A stretch of DNA of 64,000 nucleotides from Lichenicola sp964247725. GTDB taxonomy: Bacteria; Pseudomonadota; Alphaproteobacteria; Acetobacterales; Acetobacteraceae. Positions 26,751 through 34,145 of the stretch are shown here, piece after piece. Each line of letters starts with the position of its first letter. Within the stretch, counting starts at the first letter, position 1. Under the pieces are notes generated by a model, which ran no database searches, was not told the DNA's origin, and saw only the letters and a program-made list of their open reading frames with translations. Location of the stretch: the NCBI GenBank assembly GCA_964247725.1, contig CAXTVM010000002.1:124001-188000 (forward strand). The letters are read 5' to 3'. The translations under genes and the position numbers were made by a program.

Positions 26751-27763
26751 CGGTCGATCAGCACGACAACCGTGGCGCCGATATGCATCAAGGGAGCAGG
26801 CGGACGGCTCAGCAACACCCGCACTGGGAAGCGCTGCGCGATCAGCACCCAGTCGAGGCTGCGCGGCACAGCAGGCAAGCCGCCACTTGTACTGCCGCCT
26901 TCGGGAGCCACTCCGCCGCCTATGCTGTCCACCACACCGCGCACCGCGGTTCCGTTGAAACCGAGCACGAACACCGTTGCGCCCAGTCCAGAGCGGAGGC
27001 CAGGAAGATCTGTTTCTCGGAAATTGCCGACCGCCCACCAGCGTTCGGTATCGATGATGGTGAAGACCGCCGTGCCGGCGGTTGCATATTCACCCGCCGC
27101 AACACTGAGCGACGTGATCTGACCGTCGCAGGGCGAGCGCACCACCGTCAACCGCAGGTTCCTTTCGGCCAACGCAAGCTCCGCCTGCGCAGCGGCTACC
27201 TGGGCTTCTAGAGACGCGACGCTGGTCACTGCCTCGGCCGCTGCCCGGGCTTCGTCCTTGTCGGTTTGCAGCGTGATCTGTGCAGTGCGCGCTGCGGTCC
27301 GGGCCTCGTCGACTTGTTCAGACGTGACATAGCCGCGCGCGCCAAGCGGCGATAACCGCATCACAGTCGTATTCGCCAGAGCCAGTTGCGCCGCCGCAAT
27401 TTTGATCGTGGATGCTGCAGCTTGGGCCTTGGAAATCTGGGAGGCAACCTGGGTAAACTCGACTGCGAGCTGCGCCTGGACCGATGCCAACTCGGCTTTC
27501 GCCTGGGCGACCTGGTCACGGAAGCTTTCCTGGTCGATCACGAACAACTCGTCGCCGCGATGCACATACTGGTTGTCCCGCACGTCGAGGCGGGTGATCC
27601 GGCCGGTGACATCGGATGCCATGTGCACGATGTCGGCATCGAGATAAGCGTCGTTCGTGCGCGGCCGCGTATCAAGACGTCCGACGCACAGCACGATGAG
27701 CACGATGACCGCAACCAGGACCGCGATGCTGATCAGCACGCCGATAGGTCTGCGTATCATCAT
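26747..27763 (-). CDS. mdtN: HlyD/EmrA-type periplasmic adaptor (MdtN-like)
   Basis: A 338-residue membrane fusion protein, close to E. coli MdtN (343). It has one N-terminal anchor (IGVLISIAVLVAVIVLIVLC), then TNDAYLDADIVHMASDVTG and LDVRDNQYVHRGDELFVID forming the first lipoyl half, a coiled-coil hairpin (about 78-185), and LRLTVVRSPCDGQITSLSV as the second lipoyl half. It ends with 4-bp overlap with the mdtO start and begins 6 bp after the ytcA gene, so the four genes form a tight operon. It bridges MdtO and the outer-membrane MdtP. Confidence 0.9.
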   Translation of the reverse strand: MMIRRPIGVLISIAVLVAVIVLIVLCVGRLDTRPRTNDAYLDADIVHMASDVTGRITRLDVRDNQYVHRGDELFVIDQESFRDQVAQAKAELASVQAQLAVEFTQVASQISKAQAAASTIKIAAAQLALANTTVMRLSPLGARGYVTSEQVDEARTAARTAQITLQTDKDEARAAAEAVTSVASLEAQVAAAQAELALAERNLRLTVVRSPCDGQITSLSVAAGEYATAGTAVFTIIDTERWWAVGNFRETDLPGLRSGLGATVFVLGFNGTAVRGVVDSIGGGVAPEGGSTSGGLPAVPRSLDWVLIAQRFPVRVLLSRPPAPLMHIGATVVVLIDR

Positions 27764-27769
27764 CCCGGG

Positions 27770-28030
27770 TCAATGCCCGAACCAGGTAAGCCAGAAGGCC
27801 AGAGTTACCGCGATGCCGATCCCGAGATAGGTCAATTGCGGCGAAACGAGCTGGTCGTTGAGTCTGGCAAATCCAAACATGAACCTGCACAACGCTGCGG
27901 TAAGTGCACCGGCGACAGCGCAGAGCAACCATGACGGAATGAAAGACCCGAAAATATTCTGTGCAGGCGCTGCGCTGCAGCCTGAACATGCGAAGGCTAT
28001 CCACGATATCGAGGCGGGTGATCGTTTCAT
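27770..28030 (-). CDS. ytcA: Small membrane lipoprotein, YtcA family
   Basis: An 86-residue protein with an N-terminal lipobox-like signal (WIAFACSGC) followed by APAQNIFGSFIPSWLLCAVA and a second membrane segment near the C-terminus (LTYLGIGIAVTLAFWLTWFG). This matches the small YtcA family. In E. coli ytcA precedes mdtNOP, and the same order is seen here: it is the first gene of the operon, 6 bp before the adaptor gene. Its role is unknown; similar small proteins (AaeX/DUF1656) accompany other FUSC exporters. Confidence 0.85.
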   Translation of the reverse strand: MKRSPASISWIAFACSGCSAAPAQNIFGSFIPSWLLCAVAGALTAALCRFMFGFARLNDQLVSPQLTYLGIGIAVTLAFWLTWFGH

Positions 28031-28584
28031 GGCGATCCGGACAGAACGCGCAGGCTAGCACAGGTCATTGAAGTTGTGCCGGCCGATGTCATGCGGAGTT
28101 GGGACAGGAATTTTCAGCGCCAGTCACGCAAATCCTCCCTTTTGCCTTCATGACTTGATCAATCGCGGCCCGCAGAGGCGAAAGCGCTCCTGAACAACTC
28201 TCACGTTGTTAAGACGCTGACACAAGCGCGATGTTCATGCAAGCCCGTCGATCCGTTGTGGGAACCGCCTCTATACGGCCAAGAGACGTGTGCCGGGAGC
28301 AACGGTATGACGAAGCCAAAGCTGAGCAGCAATATCCGTGGTCGCGGCCTCAACTGTGAAACGCATGAAGGGTAGCCTATTCGGCTGCCGTAGCGCCATC
28401 GACGCGCTGAGTCATGAAATGGCTGTGCACGATATGACTGAGTTCAAGCAGCTCGAACGCATTCTGCCAGCGGTCCATGCCGCTTACGGCAGCCAATCCT
28501 GATCGACTGCGAGAAGGAACCGACCATGCGCCGCATTCTCCTGAGATCGCCTGACGAAACCGGTTCCGGCGCGTTATGGGAGGC
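28031..28584. other. Intergenic region upstream of the ytcA-mdtNOP operon
   Basis: About 550 bp, lower in GC than the window average. It must hold the promoter of the leftward ytcA operon, but no clear -35/-10 pair or operator stood out. A 45-codon open frame at 28365-28502 on the plus strand has no recognisable relative and is not called. Confidence 0.45.
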
Positions 28585-29396
28585 ATGGCCAGACCTCTTG
28601 TTGCCGGCGATCTGTGGGCGGCGATCGCGCCGCTCTTGCCGCCTGAGCTGCCAAGACCGAGGCGTGGCCGGCCGGCCTGTCGGACCGCGCGGCGCTGACG
28701 GGCATCCTGTTCGTGCTGAAGTCGGGCCTGCCATGGGAGATGCTGCCAGCCGGGATGGCATGCGGCTCTGGCATGAGTTGCTGGCGACGCCTACGCGACT
28801 GGCACGAGGCAGGGTGTGGGCGGCCTTGCGCCAGATGCTGCTGGAGCGCCTGCAGGCGGCAGGGCAGCTCGACGGGTGCCGTGCCGCCCTGGACACCGCG
28901 TCTGTGCAGGCAAGAAGGGGGGTGGGGCTACCGAGGCAAGCCCGACGGATCGGGGCCGGCCAGGAAGCAAGCGCCATATCGCGGTCAATGCCAGAGGCAC
29001 GCACTTGGCGAAATGATCGGACCGGCCAACCAGCACGACAGCCGCATGCTGGCGGCAACGCTGGATGCCATCCCCTCGGTAGGGAACGAAAAGCGCGGCC
29101 GACCGCGACGACCGCCCATCAGGCTGCATGCCGACAAGGGCTACGACTACCGGCGCTGCCGCCAGGAGTGCCGCGTCCGTGGCATCCAGTTCCGTATCGC
29201 CAGGCAAGGCATAGATAACGTCCAACGCCTTGGACGTCACCGCTGGGTGGTGGAACGCACGCACGCCTGGCTGAACCGCTTCCGGCGCCTGAGCGTCCGC
29301 TACGAACGCCGCGCCGACATCTTCCTGGCCTTCAACATCCTCGGCTGCGCCCTCGTCTGCCTCAACCAGATCAGGCGGTTCTGTTGGACGCTCTGA
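28585..29396 (+). mobile_element. IS5-family transposase, broken by frameshifts
   Basis: Starts MARPLVAGDLWAAIAPLLPP at 28585 and stops in that frame near 28697. Transposase sequence continues in other frames: VLKSGLPWEMLPAGM, then RVWAALRQMLLERLQAAG and RRGRPGSKRHIAV-like sequence in two different frames, and finally MIGPANQHDSRMLAATLDAI, RLHADKGYDYRRCRQECR and GRHRWVVERTHAWLNRFRRL with the catalytic Asp and Glu. At least three frame changes separate the parts. It is an inactive copy of an IS5-type element; exact terminal repeats were not identified. Confidence 0.88.
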
Positions 29397-29590
29397 TCGG
29401 ACCTCTGATCCCGCCCCCCTGGCGGGGCGGCAACAAGCGCACGGTGGATGTGCGCGAGGTGGTGGGCGGCCTCATGCATATCCTGGGCACTGGCTGCCAG
29501 TGGGCGGCCCTGCCCCGAGACCTGCCCCTGCGCAGCACGGCGAACGACGACTTCTGGCGCGGGCGGCAGGATCGCACGCCCGACCGGCTG
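29384..29590 (+). mobile_element. Second IS5-type transposase, N-terminal fragment
   Basis: Reads LDALIGPLIPPPWRGGNKR, VDVREVVGGLMHILGTGCQ and WAALPRDLPLRSTANDDFW, the N-terminal DUF4096-like domain of a different IS5-type transposase. It is cut after about 60 residues and joins the vapC coding sequence. It directly abuts the end of the previous transposase remnant, so two elements have been spliced together. Confidence 0.8.
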
Positions 29591-29919
29591 TGGCCGGCCT
29601 CAATGCAATAGGTGCCGATCAGCATGTCGATCGTCCTGCGCGCCGTGATGCCGAGCCCGCGCGGGGTGCGATAGTTCGCCGCGGCCTGCGTGGCGATGCC
29701 CGCCCCCACCATCGGCTCCACCGTGAAGCCGCGCAGCGCGGCCTCGACCTGTCGGGCTTGGCGCTCGTTGGCGAGACCCTGCAGCACCTCGCACAACACC
29801 AAGTCGCCGGCGATGAGCAAGGTGGTGCGGCTCCGGATCACATCACGAAGGTAGTCGATCTGCGCAGTCGGCGTGTCGCGCAGATGGTCGATCCAGACGG
29901 TGCTGTCGACGGCGATCAC
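29587..29919 (-). pseudogene. vapC: VapC-type PIN-domain toxin, 3'-truncated
   Basis: A PIN-domain ribonuclease toxin, truncated by IS sequence. The remaining about 111 residues show Asp in MIAVDSTVWIDHLRD (residue 5), Glu in LVLCEVLQGLA (44) and Asp in ARRTIDMLIGTYCIEAG (98). The fourth acidic residue, normally in a following DRDF-like motif, is lost: after EAGHS the sequence is reverse-strand transposase DNA, giving a nonsense tail to 29371. The ATG overlaps the stop of the antitoxin gene by 4 bp, the usual vapBC arrangement. Toxin activity is probably lost. Confidence 0.85.
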
Positions 29920-30119
29920 AAGGTGCCGCGGCCCTCGCGGCTGGCCTGGAGGTCCCCGGTCGACTGGACCTGGCCGGCCAGGGACAGGATCGCCTCCCGA
30001 CGCTTGAACTGGATCGGCCGCCGCAGGCCCTCCTCGACGGTAGCCTTCTTGGATGAGTGGCCGAATGCCCTCATGGCCTCGTCCATCAATCCGTCCTCGA
30101 TGACGATGTTGATACGCAT
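29916..30119 (-). CDS. vapB: VapB-family antitoxin
   Basis: A 67-residue antitoxin starting MRINIVIEDGLMDEAMRAFG, with KKATVEEGLRRPIQFKRREA and a C-terminal part that would wrap the toxin's active site. The N-terminal part is a beta-strand plus helix pair of the ribbon-helix-helix type that dimerises to bind DNA. A longer frame to 30194 includes the operator and is not used. It appears intact although its toxin partner is truncated. Confidence 0.85.
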   Translation of the reverse strand: MRINIVIEDGLMDEAMRAFGHSSKKATVEEGLRRPIQFKRREAILSLAGQVQSTGDLQASREGRGTL

Positions 30120-30130
30120 GGCCACCCCGA

Positions 30131-30158
30131 TGTGTATGATTGCGTCATCCCATACACA
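30131..30158. promoter_or_regulatory. vapB: Probable vapBC operator
   Basis: Perfect 8-bp inverted repeat TGTGTATG (30131-30138) and CATACACA (30151-30158), 12 bp apart, ending 12 bp upstream of the vapB start. Spacing and place fit autoregulation by a VapB dimer. Confidence 0.7.
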
Positions 30159-30206
30159 CATGTCCGGATCGAACGCGCATTGGCCCGGTTCCATCGGACG
30201 CTGTCG

Positions 30207-30428
30207 TCAGCCCGCGGCGACGGCCGCAAAACGTGGTACGGCCGCGCCCTCGTGCCGCACGGTCTCGGTCCACATCGCCAGCGGGCGCACCCAGATGCTG
30301 CCGTCGGCCTCGGCGCGGTAGGTCACCAGCCACTCCTCGGTCTCGCTGTGGCGGCCGACGCAGAGCACCGTGTAGAGGCCGCCCTTGTAGTGCCGGTAGC
30401 GGCCGGGCTGGGGTGGGTCGGACGGCAT
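30207..30428 (-). CDS. DUF1653 domain protein
   Basis: A 73-residue protein consisting almost entirely of a DUF1653 domain: GRYRHYKGGLYTVLCVGRHS, then EEWLVTYRAEADGSIWVRPL and AMWTETVRHEG. Family members are small, cytoplasmic and of unknown function. ATG at 30428 is preferred over an ATG at 30476 because the domain starts right after it. It is a single gene, divergent from the secreted-protein gene at 30531. Confidence 0.88.
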   Translation of the reverse strand: MPSDPPQPGRYRHYKGGLYTVLCVGRHSETEEWLVTYRAEADGSIWVRPLAMWTETVRHEGAAVPRFAAVAAG

Positions 30429-30530
30429 CGCCGGTCTCCTCCGTGCGTCTTCCGGGGCCTCGTTGCGCAAGGTCATCTGGTCTAGGATCAGTGGCTGCCC
30501 CGCCGCGCCTCGATCTGGAACCGGAACCGC

Positions 30531-31076
30531 ATGATCCGCCGCCTCGCCGCCCTGTGCCTGCTCCCGATGCTGCAGATGACGGCGGCTGCCGCGGCCGAGC
30601 ATCGCCGCCCGCACCCGGCGGCCGCCAGCCCGGTGATCCTGGCGCAGCAGCCCGGCACCGTGCTGGATCGGCAGGCGCGCCGGCTCAACGCCGAGGACCT
30701 CGCCGGGGCGGCGAAGCACGGCGAGCGGCCGGTGGTGCTGATCGGCTCCACTCCGCTGTCGGCCCGGCACGGCGAGACCGCCCTGTTCGTGCAGGTGCAG
30801 TCGGCCAGCCTATGCGGCTCGGCCGGTTGCTCGACCTCGGTCTACCTCCGGCGTGGCGCGGACTGGGACAAGGTGCTGGACTCCGTCAGTGGCCCGATCA
30901 AGGTGCTGGCCGGCACCCATGGCGGCATGCACGACCTCGTGGTCGGCGACCGCGATCGCTGGGTCTGGGCCGGCGACGGCTATCGCGACACCCTGCCGGC
31001 CGAGCCGATCGGCAACCTGAAGCGCGACGTCGAGCGCCACCAGGAGCGCGTGCGGGACGCCGCCCCGCCGACCTGA
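30531..31076 (+). CDS. Secreted hypothetical protein
   Basis: A 181-residue protein with a signal peptide (MIRRLAALCLLPMLQMTAAAAA) cleaved probably after AAA. The mature part includes a pair of cysteines (ASLCGSAGCSTSVYLRR) and a repeated-looking beta-rich stretch (VLDSVSGPIKVLAGTHGG, MHDLVVGDRDRWVW). No family was recognised; the pattern suggests a small periplasmic beta-domain. It ends 8 bp before the tRNA gene on the opposite strand. Confidence 0.75.
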   Translation: MIRRLAALCLLPMLQMTAAAAAEHRRPHPAAASPVILAQQPGTVLDRQARRLNAEDLAGAAKHGERPVVLIGSTPLSARHGETALFVQVQSASLCGSAGCSTSVYLRRGADWDKVLDSVSGPIKVLAGTHGGMHDLVVGDRDRWVWAGDGYRDTLPAEPIGNLKRDVERHQERVRDAAPPT

Positions 31077-31083
31077 GGCGGGC

Positions 31084-31157
31084 TGGAGCGGGTGAAGGGA
31101 ATCGAACCCTCGTATGCAGCTTGGGAAGCTGCCGTTCTACCATTGAACTACACCCGC
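31084..31157 (-). tRNA. tRNA-Gly (anticodon CCC), CCA encoded
   Basis: On the minus strand the 74-nt RNA starts GCGGGTGTAGTTCAATGGTA and ends CACCCGCTCCA. Acceptor stem GCGGGTG/CACCCGC is perfect. Anticodon arm is GCAGC-TTCCCAA-GCTGC, giving anticodon CCC, which reads GGG. T arm is GAGGG-TTCGATT-CCCTT. The 3' CCA is encoded. No integrase or attachment duplication was seen beside it. Confidence 0.96.
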
Positions 31158-31225
31158 GTGCGCCCGACCGTTATAGGGGGCCGCCGGAGGCGCCGCAACG
31201 GCCACGGCTGTCGCATGAGGAAGCA

Positions 31226-31375
31226 GGCCAGGGGCTTTGCCCCTGGCCCCCACTGGGGCCGCGGGCCCCAGACCCCGATTCGTTAAGGGCCTACTTCCAC
31301 GTATGGATGGTCTTCTTACGAGTCGGGGTTTGGGGCCCGCGGCCCCGACGGGTCCAGGGCAGGGCCCCGACCTTG
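31226..31375. repeat. Family A palindromic repeat, copy A6
   Basis: Arms GGCCAGGGGCTTTGCCCCTGG and GGTCCAGGGCAGGGCCC; inner TGGGGCCGCGGGCCCCA / TGGGGCCCGCGGCCCC; core CCCCGATTCGTTAAG to ACGAGTCGGGG with central CCACGTATGG. It lies between the tRNA and the SAM-II riboswitch. Confidence 0.85.
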
Positions 31376-31468
31376 AGCCCCGCGCAACGCCTGCGGGCGG
31401 TTGACGACGGCGCCGATCCGCCTCAGAAGGGATCACTCGCCGCCGCGCGACCAGGCGCGGCCGCGGGC

Positions 31469-31524
31469 CCTCGCGATTTGTCCGGCCGGATTGCGGGCGA
31501 GGTGAAACAAGCGCGCTAAAGAGG
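31469..31524 (+). promoter_or_regulatory. SAM-II riboswitch upstream of metZ
   Basis: Stem P1 is CCTCGC (31469-31474) paired with GCGAGG (31497-31502). Directly after the 5' strand comes GATTTG (31475-31480), then CCGG and ATTGC, and at the 3' end GCTAAAGAGG (31515-31524). The order and spacing of GATTT, CCG..ATTGC and GCTAAA.AGG match the SAM-II pseudoknot known from alphaproteobacterial met genes. SAM binding would sequester the purine-rich 3' segment. An 8-bp stem GGCGGTCG (31529-31536) / CGACCGCC (31576-31583) lies just downstream and might be part of the expression platform. Confidence 0.9.
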
Positions 31525-31640
31525 CCCTGGCGGTCGTGGCGCGAGGCGGATCGCCCTCGGCACCGGGGGCCCGGGCGACCGCCACATTCCGGAACGCCCC
31601 GGCCGGTCGCCGCGGCCTCCGGTCAATCGGGGAAGCCGAG

Positions 31641-32861
31641 ATGAGCGACGACACCACCCCGCACCGCGGCCTGCGTCCGAGCACGCTGCTGGTGCATGCC
31701 GGCAGCGAGCGTACGCCGCACGGCGAGACCAGCGAGGCCGTGTTCCTGACCTCCGGCTTCGTCTACGACGACGCCGAGCAGGCCGAGGCCACCTTCCTGG
31801 GCGAGGTGCAGCACTACCAGTACAGCCGCTTCGGCAATCCGACCGTGGCGGCGCTCGAGCGCAGGCTGGCCGCCCTCGAGGGCGCCGAGGCGTGCCGCGC
31901 CACCGCGACCGGCATGGCCGCGGTGCATGCGGCGCTGCTGAGCCACCTCCGGTGCGGCGACCGCATCGTGGCGTCGCGGGCGCTGTTCGGCTCCTGCCAC
32001 TGGATCGTCGCCCAGCTGCTGCCGCGCTACGGCATCGAGAGCGTGCTGGTCGACGGCGGCGACCTCGACGCCTGGGCCGCGGCGCTGTCGGTGCCGACCG
32101 CCTGCGTGCTGCTGGAGACGCCGTCCAACCCGATGCTCGACATCGTCGACCTGCGCGCGGTGTGCGGCCTCGCCCACGCCGCCGGTGCCGTGGTGGTGGT
32201 CGACAACGTGTTCGCGACGCCGCTGCTGCAGCGGCCGCTCGAGTTCGGCGCCGACGTGGTGGTGTATTCCTGCACCAAGCACATCGACGGGCAGGGACGC
32301 GTGCTGGGGGGCGCCGTGCTGGGCCGCCGGGACTGGATCGAGGGGACGCTGCAGCCCTTCGTCCGCAACACCGGCCCGTCGATGGCGCCGTTCAACGCCT
32401 GGGTGCTGCTGAAGGGGCTGGAGACGCTGGGGCTGCGGGTCGACGCCATGACCCGCAGCGCCGCCGCCCTCGCCGACGTCCTGGCCGAGGCGCCGGGCGT
32501 CGCCCGCGTCTGGTATCCGGCCCGCGCCGACCACCCGCAGGCGGCGCTGGCAATGCGGCAGATGAGCGCCGGCGGCACGCTGGTGACGTTCGAGGTCGAG
32601 GGCGGCAAACCGGCGGCGTTCCGGCTGATGGACGCGCTGCGGCTGATCGCGGTCTCCAACAACCTGGGCGACAGCCGCTCGATGGTGACCCATCCGGCCA
32701 CCACCACCCACATGCGGATCGGCGCCGACGAGCGCGCCCGGCTCGGCATCACCGACGGGGTGATCCGGCTCTCGGTCGGGCTGGAGGACGTGCGCGACCT
32801 CGCCGACGATCTCGGCCGCGGACTGGCCCGGCTCGGCCGCTTCGCGGCTGCGGCGGAATGA
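31641..32861 (+). CDS. metZ: O-succinylhomoserine sulfhydrylase MetZ
   Basis: A PLP enzyme converting O-acylhomoserine and sulfide to homocysteine. From ATG 31641 it has 406 residues. Family motifs: HYQYSRFGNPTVAALERRLA near residue 58, ATATGMAAVHAALLSHL near 89, LLETPSNPMLDIVDL near 156, VVDNVFATPLLQRPLEFGAD near 187 and VYSCTKHIDGQGRVLGG near 209 with the PLP Lys. It ends in the LSVGLEDVRDLADDL region. The frame is open up to a GTG at 31536, which would sit 11 bases after the riboswitch GAGG, so an N-terminally extended form cannot be excluded; the extension is Arg/Ala/Gly-rich and not conserved. Expression should fall when SAM is high. apaG follows after 37 bp. Confidence 0.94.
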   Translation: MSDDTTPHRGLRPSTLLVHAGSERTPHGETSEAVFLTSGFVYDDAEQAEATFLGEVQHYQYSRFGNPTVAALERRLAALEGAEACRATATGMAAVHAALLSHLRCGDRIVASRALFGSCHWIVAQLLPRYGIESVLVDGGDLDAWAAALSVPTACVLLETPSNPMLDIVDLRAVCGLAHAAGAVVVVDNVFATPLLQRPLEFGADVVVYSCTKHIDGQGRVLGGAVLGRRDWIEGTLQPFVRNTGPSMAPFNAWVLLKGLETLGLRVDAMTRSAAALADVLAEAPGVARVWYPARADHPQAALAMRQMSAGGTLVTFEVEGGKPAAFRLMDALRLIAVSNNLGDSRSMVTHPATTTHMRIGADERARLGITDGVIRLSVGLEDVRDLADDLGRGLARLGRFAAAAE

Positions 32862-32898
32862 CGCTTCATGACGGGCCGGGCCCGCGGGGGATGACGCC

Positions 32899-33375
32899 AT
32901 GAAGGACAAGGGATCGGCCCCGGTGAGGCTGGCGCTCGAGTCGGAGCTAGGATCCGGCCACGGCCGCGGCGACGTGGGCGACTACACCACCACCACGCGC
33001 AGCATCAAGGTCAGCGTGCGGTCGTTCTTCCTGGAGGACCAGTCGCAGCCGGACGACCGGCAGTATCTCTGGGCCTACCGCATCCGCATCGAGAACCACG
33101 GCGGCGAGACCATCCGGCTGCTGCGCCGTTCCTGGCACATCACCGACGCCACCGGCCACGTCGACCACGTGCAGGGCGAGGGGGTGGTCGGCGAGCAGCC
33201 GCAGCTGGGTCCGGGCGAGGCGTTCGAGTACACCTCCGGCACGCCGCTCAGCACCCCGTCCGGCTTCATGTCGGGCGCCTACCACATGGTGGCGACCGCG
33301 TCGGGCGAGCGCTTCGACGTGGCGATCCCAGCGTTCAGCCTGGACAGCCCGCATCAGCCAGGCATCGTCCACTAG
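32899..33375 (+). CDS. apaG: ApaG family protein
   Basis: A 158-residue protein with the ApaG fibronectin-like beta-sandwich: SIKVSVRSFFLEDQSQPDD, YLWAYRIRIENHGGETIRLL, RRSWHITDATGHVDHVQGEG and VVGEQPQLGPGEAFEYTSGT, followed by GAYHMVATASGERFDVAIPA. ApaG is linked to divalent-cation homeostasis in enterics; its exact function is unknown. It has an N-terminal extension of about 25 residues over the E. coli protein. It probably shares a transcript with metZ. The stop codon TAG is the first base triplet of repeat B2. Confidence 0.92.
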   Translation: MKDKGSAPVRLALESELGSGHGRGDVGDYTTTTRSIKVSVRSFFLEDQSQPDDRQYLWAYRIRIENHGGETIRLLRRSWHITDATGHVDHVQGEGVVGEQPQLGPGEAFEYTSGTPLSTPSGFMSGAYHMVATASGERFDVAIPAFSLDSPHQPGIVH

Positions 33376-33476
33376 AGCATGGTCCGATCGCATGGGCTCA
33401 CGGATCATGCGCTAGCTTGTTGTTCTTGCGAGCATCATCCGGCCGAGCGAGCCCGTTCGGCCGGATGATGCTGTAG
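33373..33476. repeat. Family B palindromic repeat, copy B2
   Basis: Starts with TAGAGCATGGTCCGATC and its reverse match GGATCATGCGCTAG, then TTGTTCTTGCGAGCATC and a perfect hairpin CATCATCCGGCCGA / CGGCCGGATGATG. It lies between apaG and folE and begins with the apaG stop codon. Confidence 0.87.
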
Positions 33477-33490
33477 GGGTTCATCCGCCG

Positions 33491-34144
33491 ATGGACGTGA
33501 TCCCGCCGGCCACGCCGGGCCCGGGCGATGCCGCCGTCACCGACCCGGTTCCGGTCCGGCCGAGCCGCGAGCAGGCCGAGGACGCCGTGCGCACGCTGCT
33601 GCGCTGGGCCGGCGAGGATCCCGGCCGCGAGGGGCTGCTCGACACGCCGGGCCGCGTGGTGCGCGCCTACGGGGAGTTCTTCCAGGGCTATGCCGAGGAC
33701 CCGGCGGCGATGCTGGCCCGCACCTTCGCCGAGGTCGGCGACTACGACGAGATCGTGCTGCTGCGCGACATCCGCTTCGAGAGCCATTGCGAGCACCACA
33801 TGGTGCCGATCATCGGCCGCGCGCACGTCGCCTACCTGCCGCGGCACCGGGTGGTCGGCATCAGCAAGCTGGCCCGCGTGGTCGACGCCTACGCGCGCCG
33901 GCTGCAGATCCAGGAGCGGCTGACCGCGCAGATCGCCGACGCCATCGACGCCGTGCTGCAGCCGCACGGCGTCGCCGTGATTCTGGAGGCCGGCCACCAG
34001 TGCATGACCACCCGCGGCGTCCACCGCCCCGGCGTGTCGATGGTGACCAGCCGCATGCTGGGCGCCTTCCGCGACAATTCCGACACCCGCCGCGAGCTCA
34101 TGGCGATGCTGCAGCGCCCGTCCGCGGCGACGCCGTTCGACTGA
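33491..34144 (+). CDS. folE: GTP cyclohydrolase I
   Basis: FolE converts GTP to dihydroneopterin triphosphate, the first step of folate synthesis. The 217-residue product contains LLDTPGRVVRAYGEFFQGY near residue 55, SHCEHHMVPIIGRAHVAYLP near 98 with a zinc-binding Cys and the active His residues, VVGISKLARVVDAYARRLQI near 122, and HQCMTTRGVHRPGVSMVTSR near 169 with the second zinc Cys. Length and motifs are normal for the type I enzyme. The next gene starts 2 bp after its stop. Confidence 0.96.
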   Translation: MDVIPPATPGPGDAAVTDPVPVRPSREQAEDAVRTLLRWAGEDPGREGLLDTPGRVVRAYGEFFQGYAEDPAAMLARTFAEVGDYDEIVLLRDIRFESHCEHHMVPIIGRAHVAYLPRHRVVGISKLARVVDAYARRLQIQERLTAQIADAIDAVLQPHGVAVILEAGHQCMTTRGVHRPGVSMVTSRMLGAFRDNSDTRRELMAMLQRPSAATPFD

Positions 34145-34145
34145 G

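Noticed and set aside
28365..28502. 45-codon plus-strand frame before the IS5 remnant
   Set aside because: Short, no recognisable relative and no clear ribosome binding site.
31084..31157. tRNA-Gly as an integration site for a mobile island
   Set aside because: No duplicated tRNA end and no integrase gene within the flanks.
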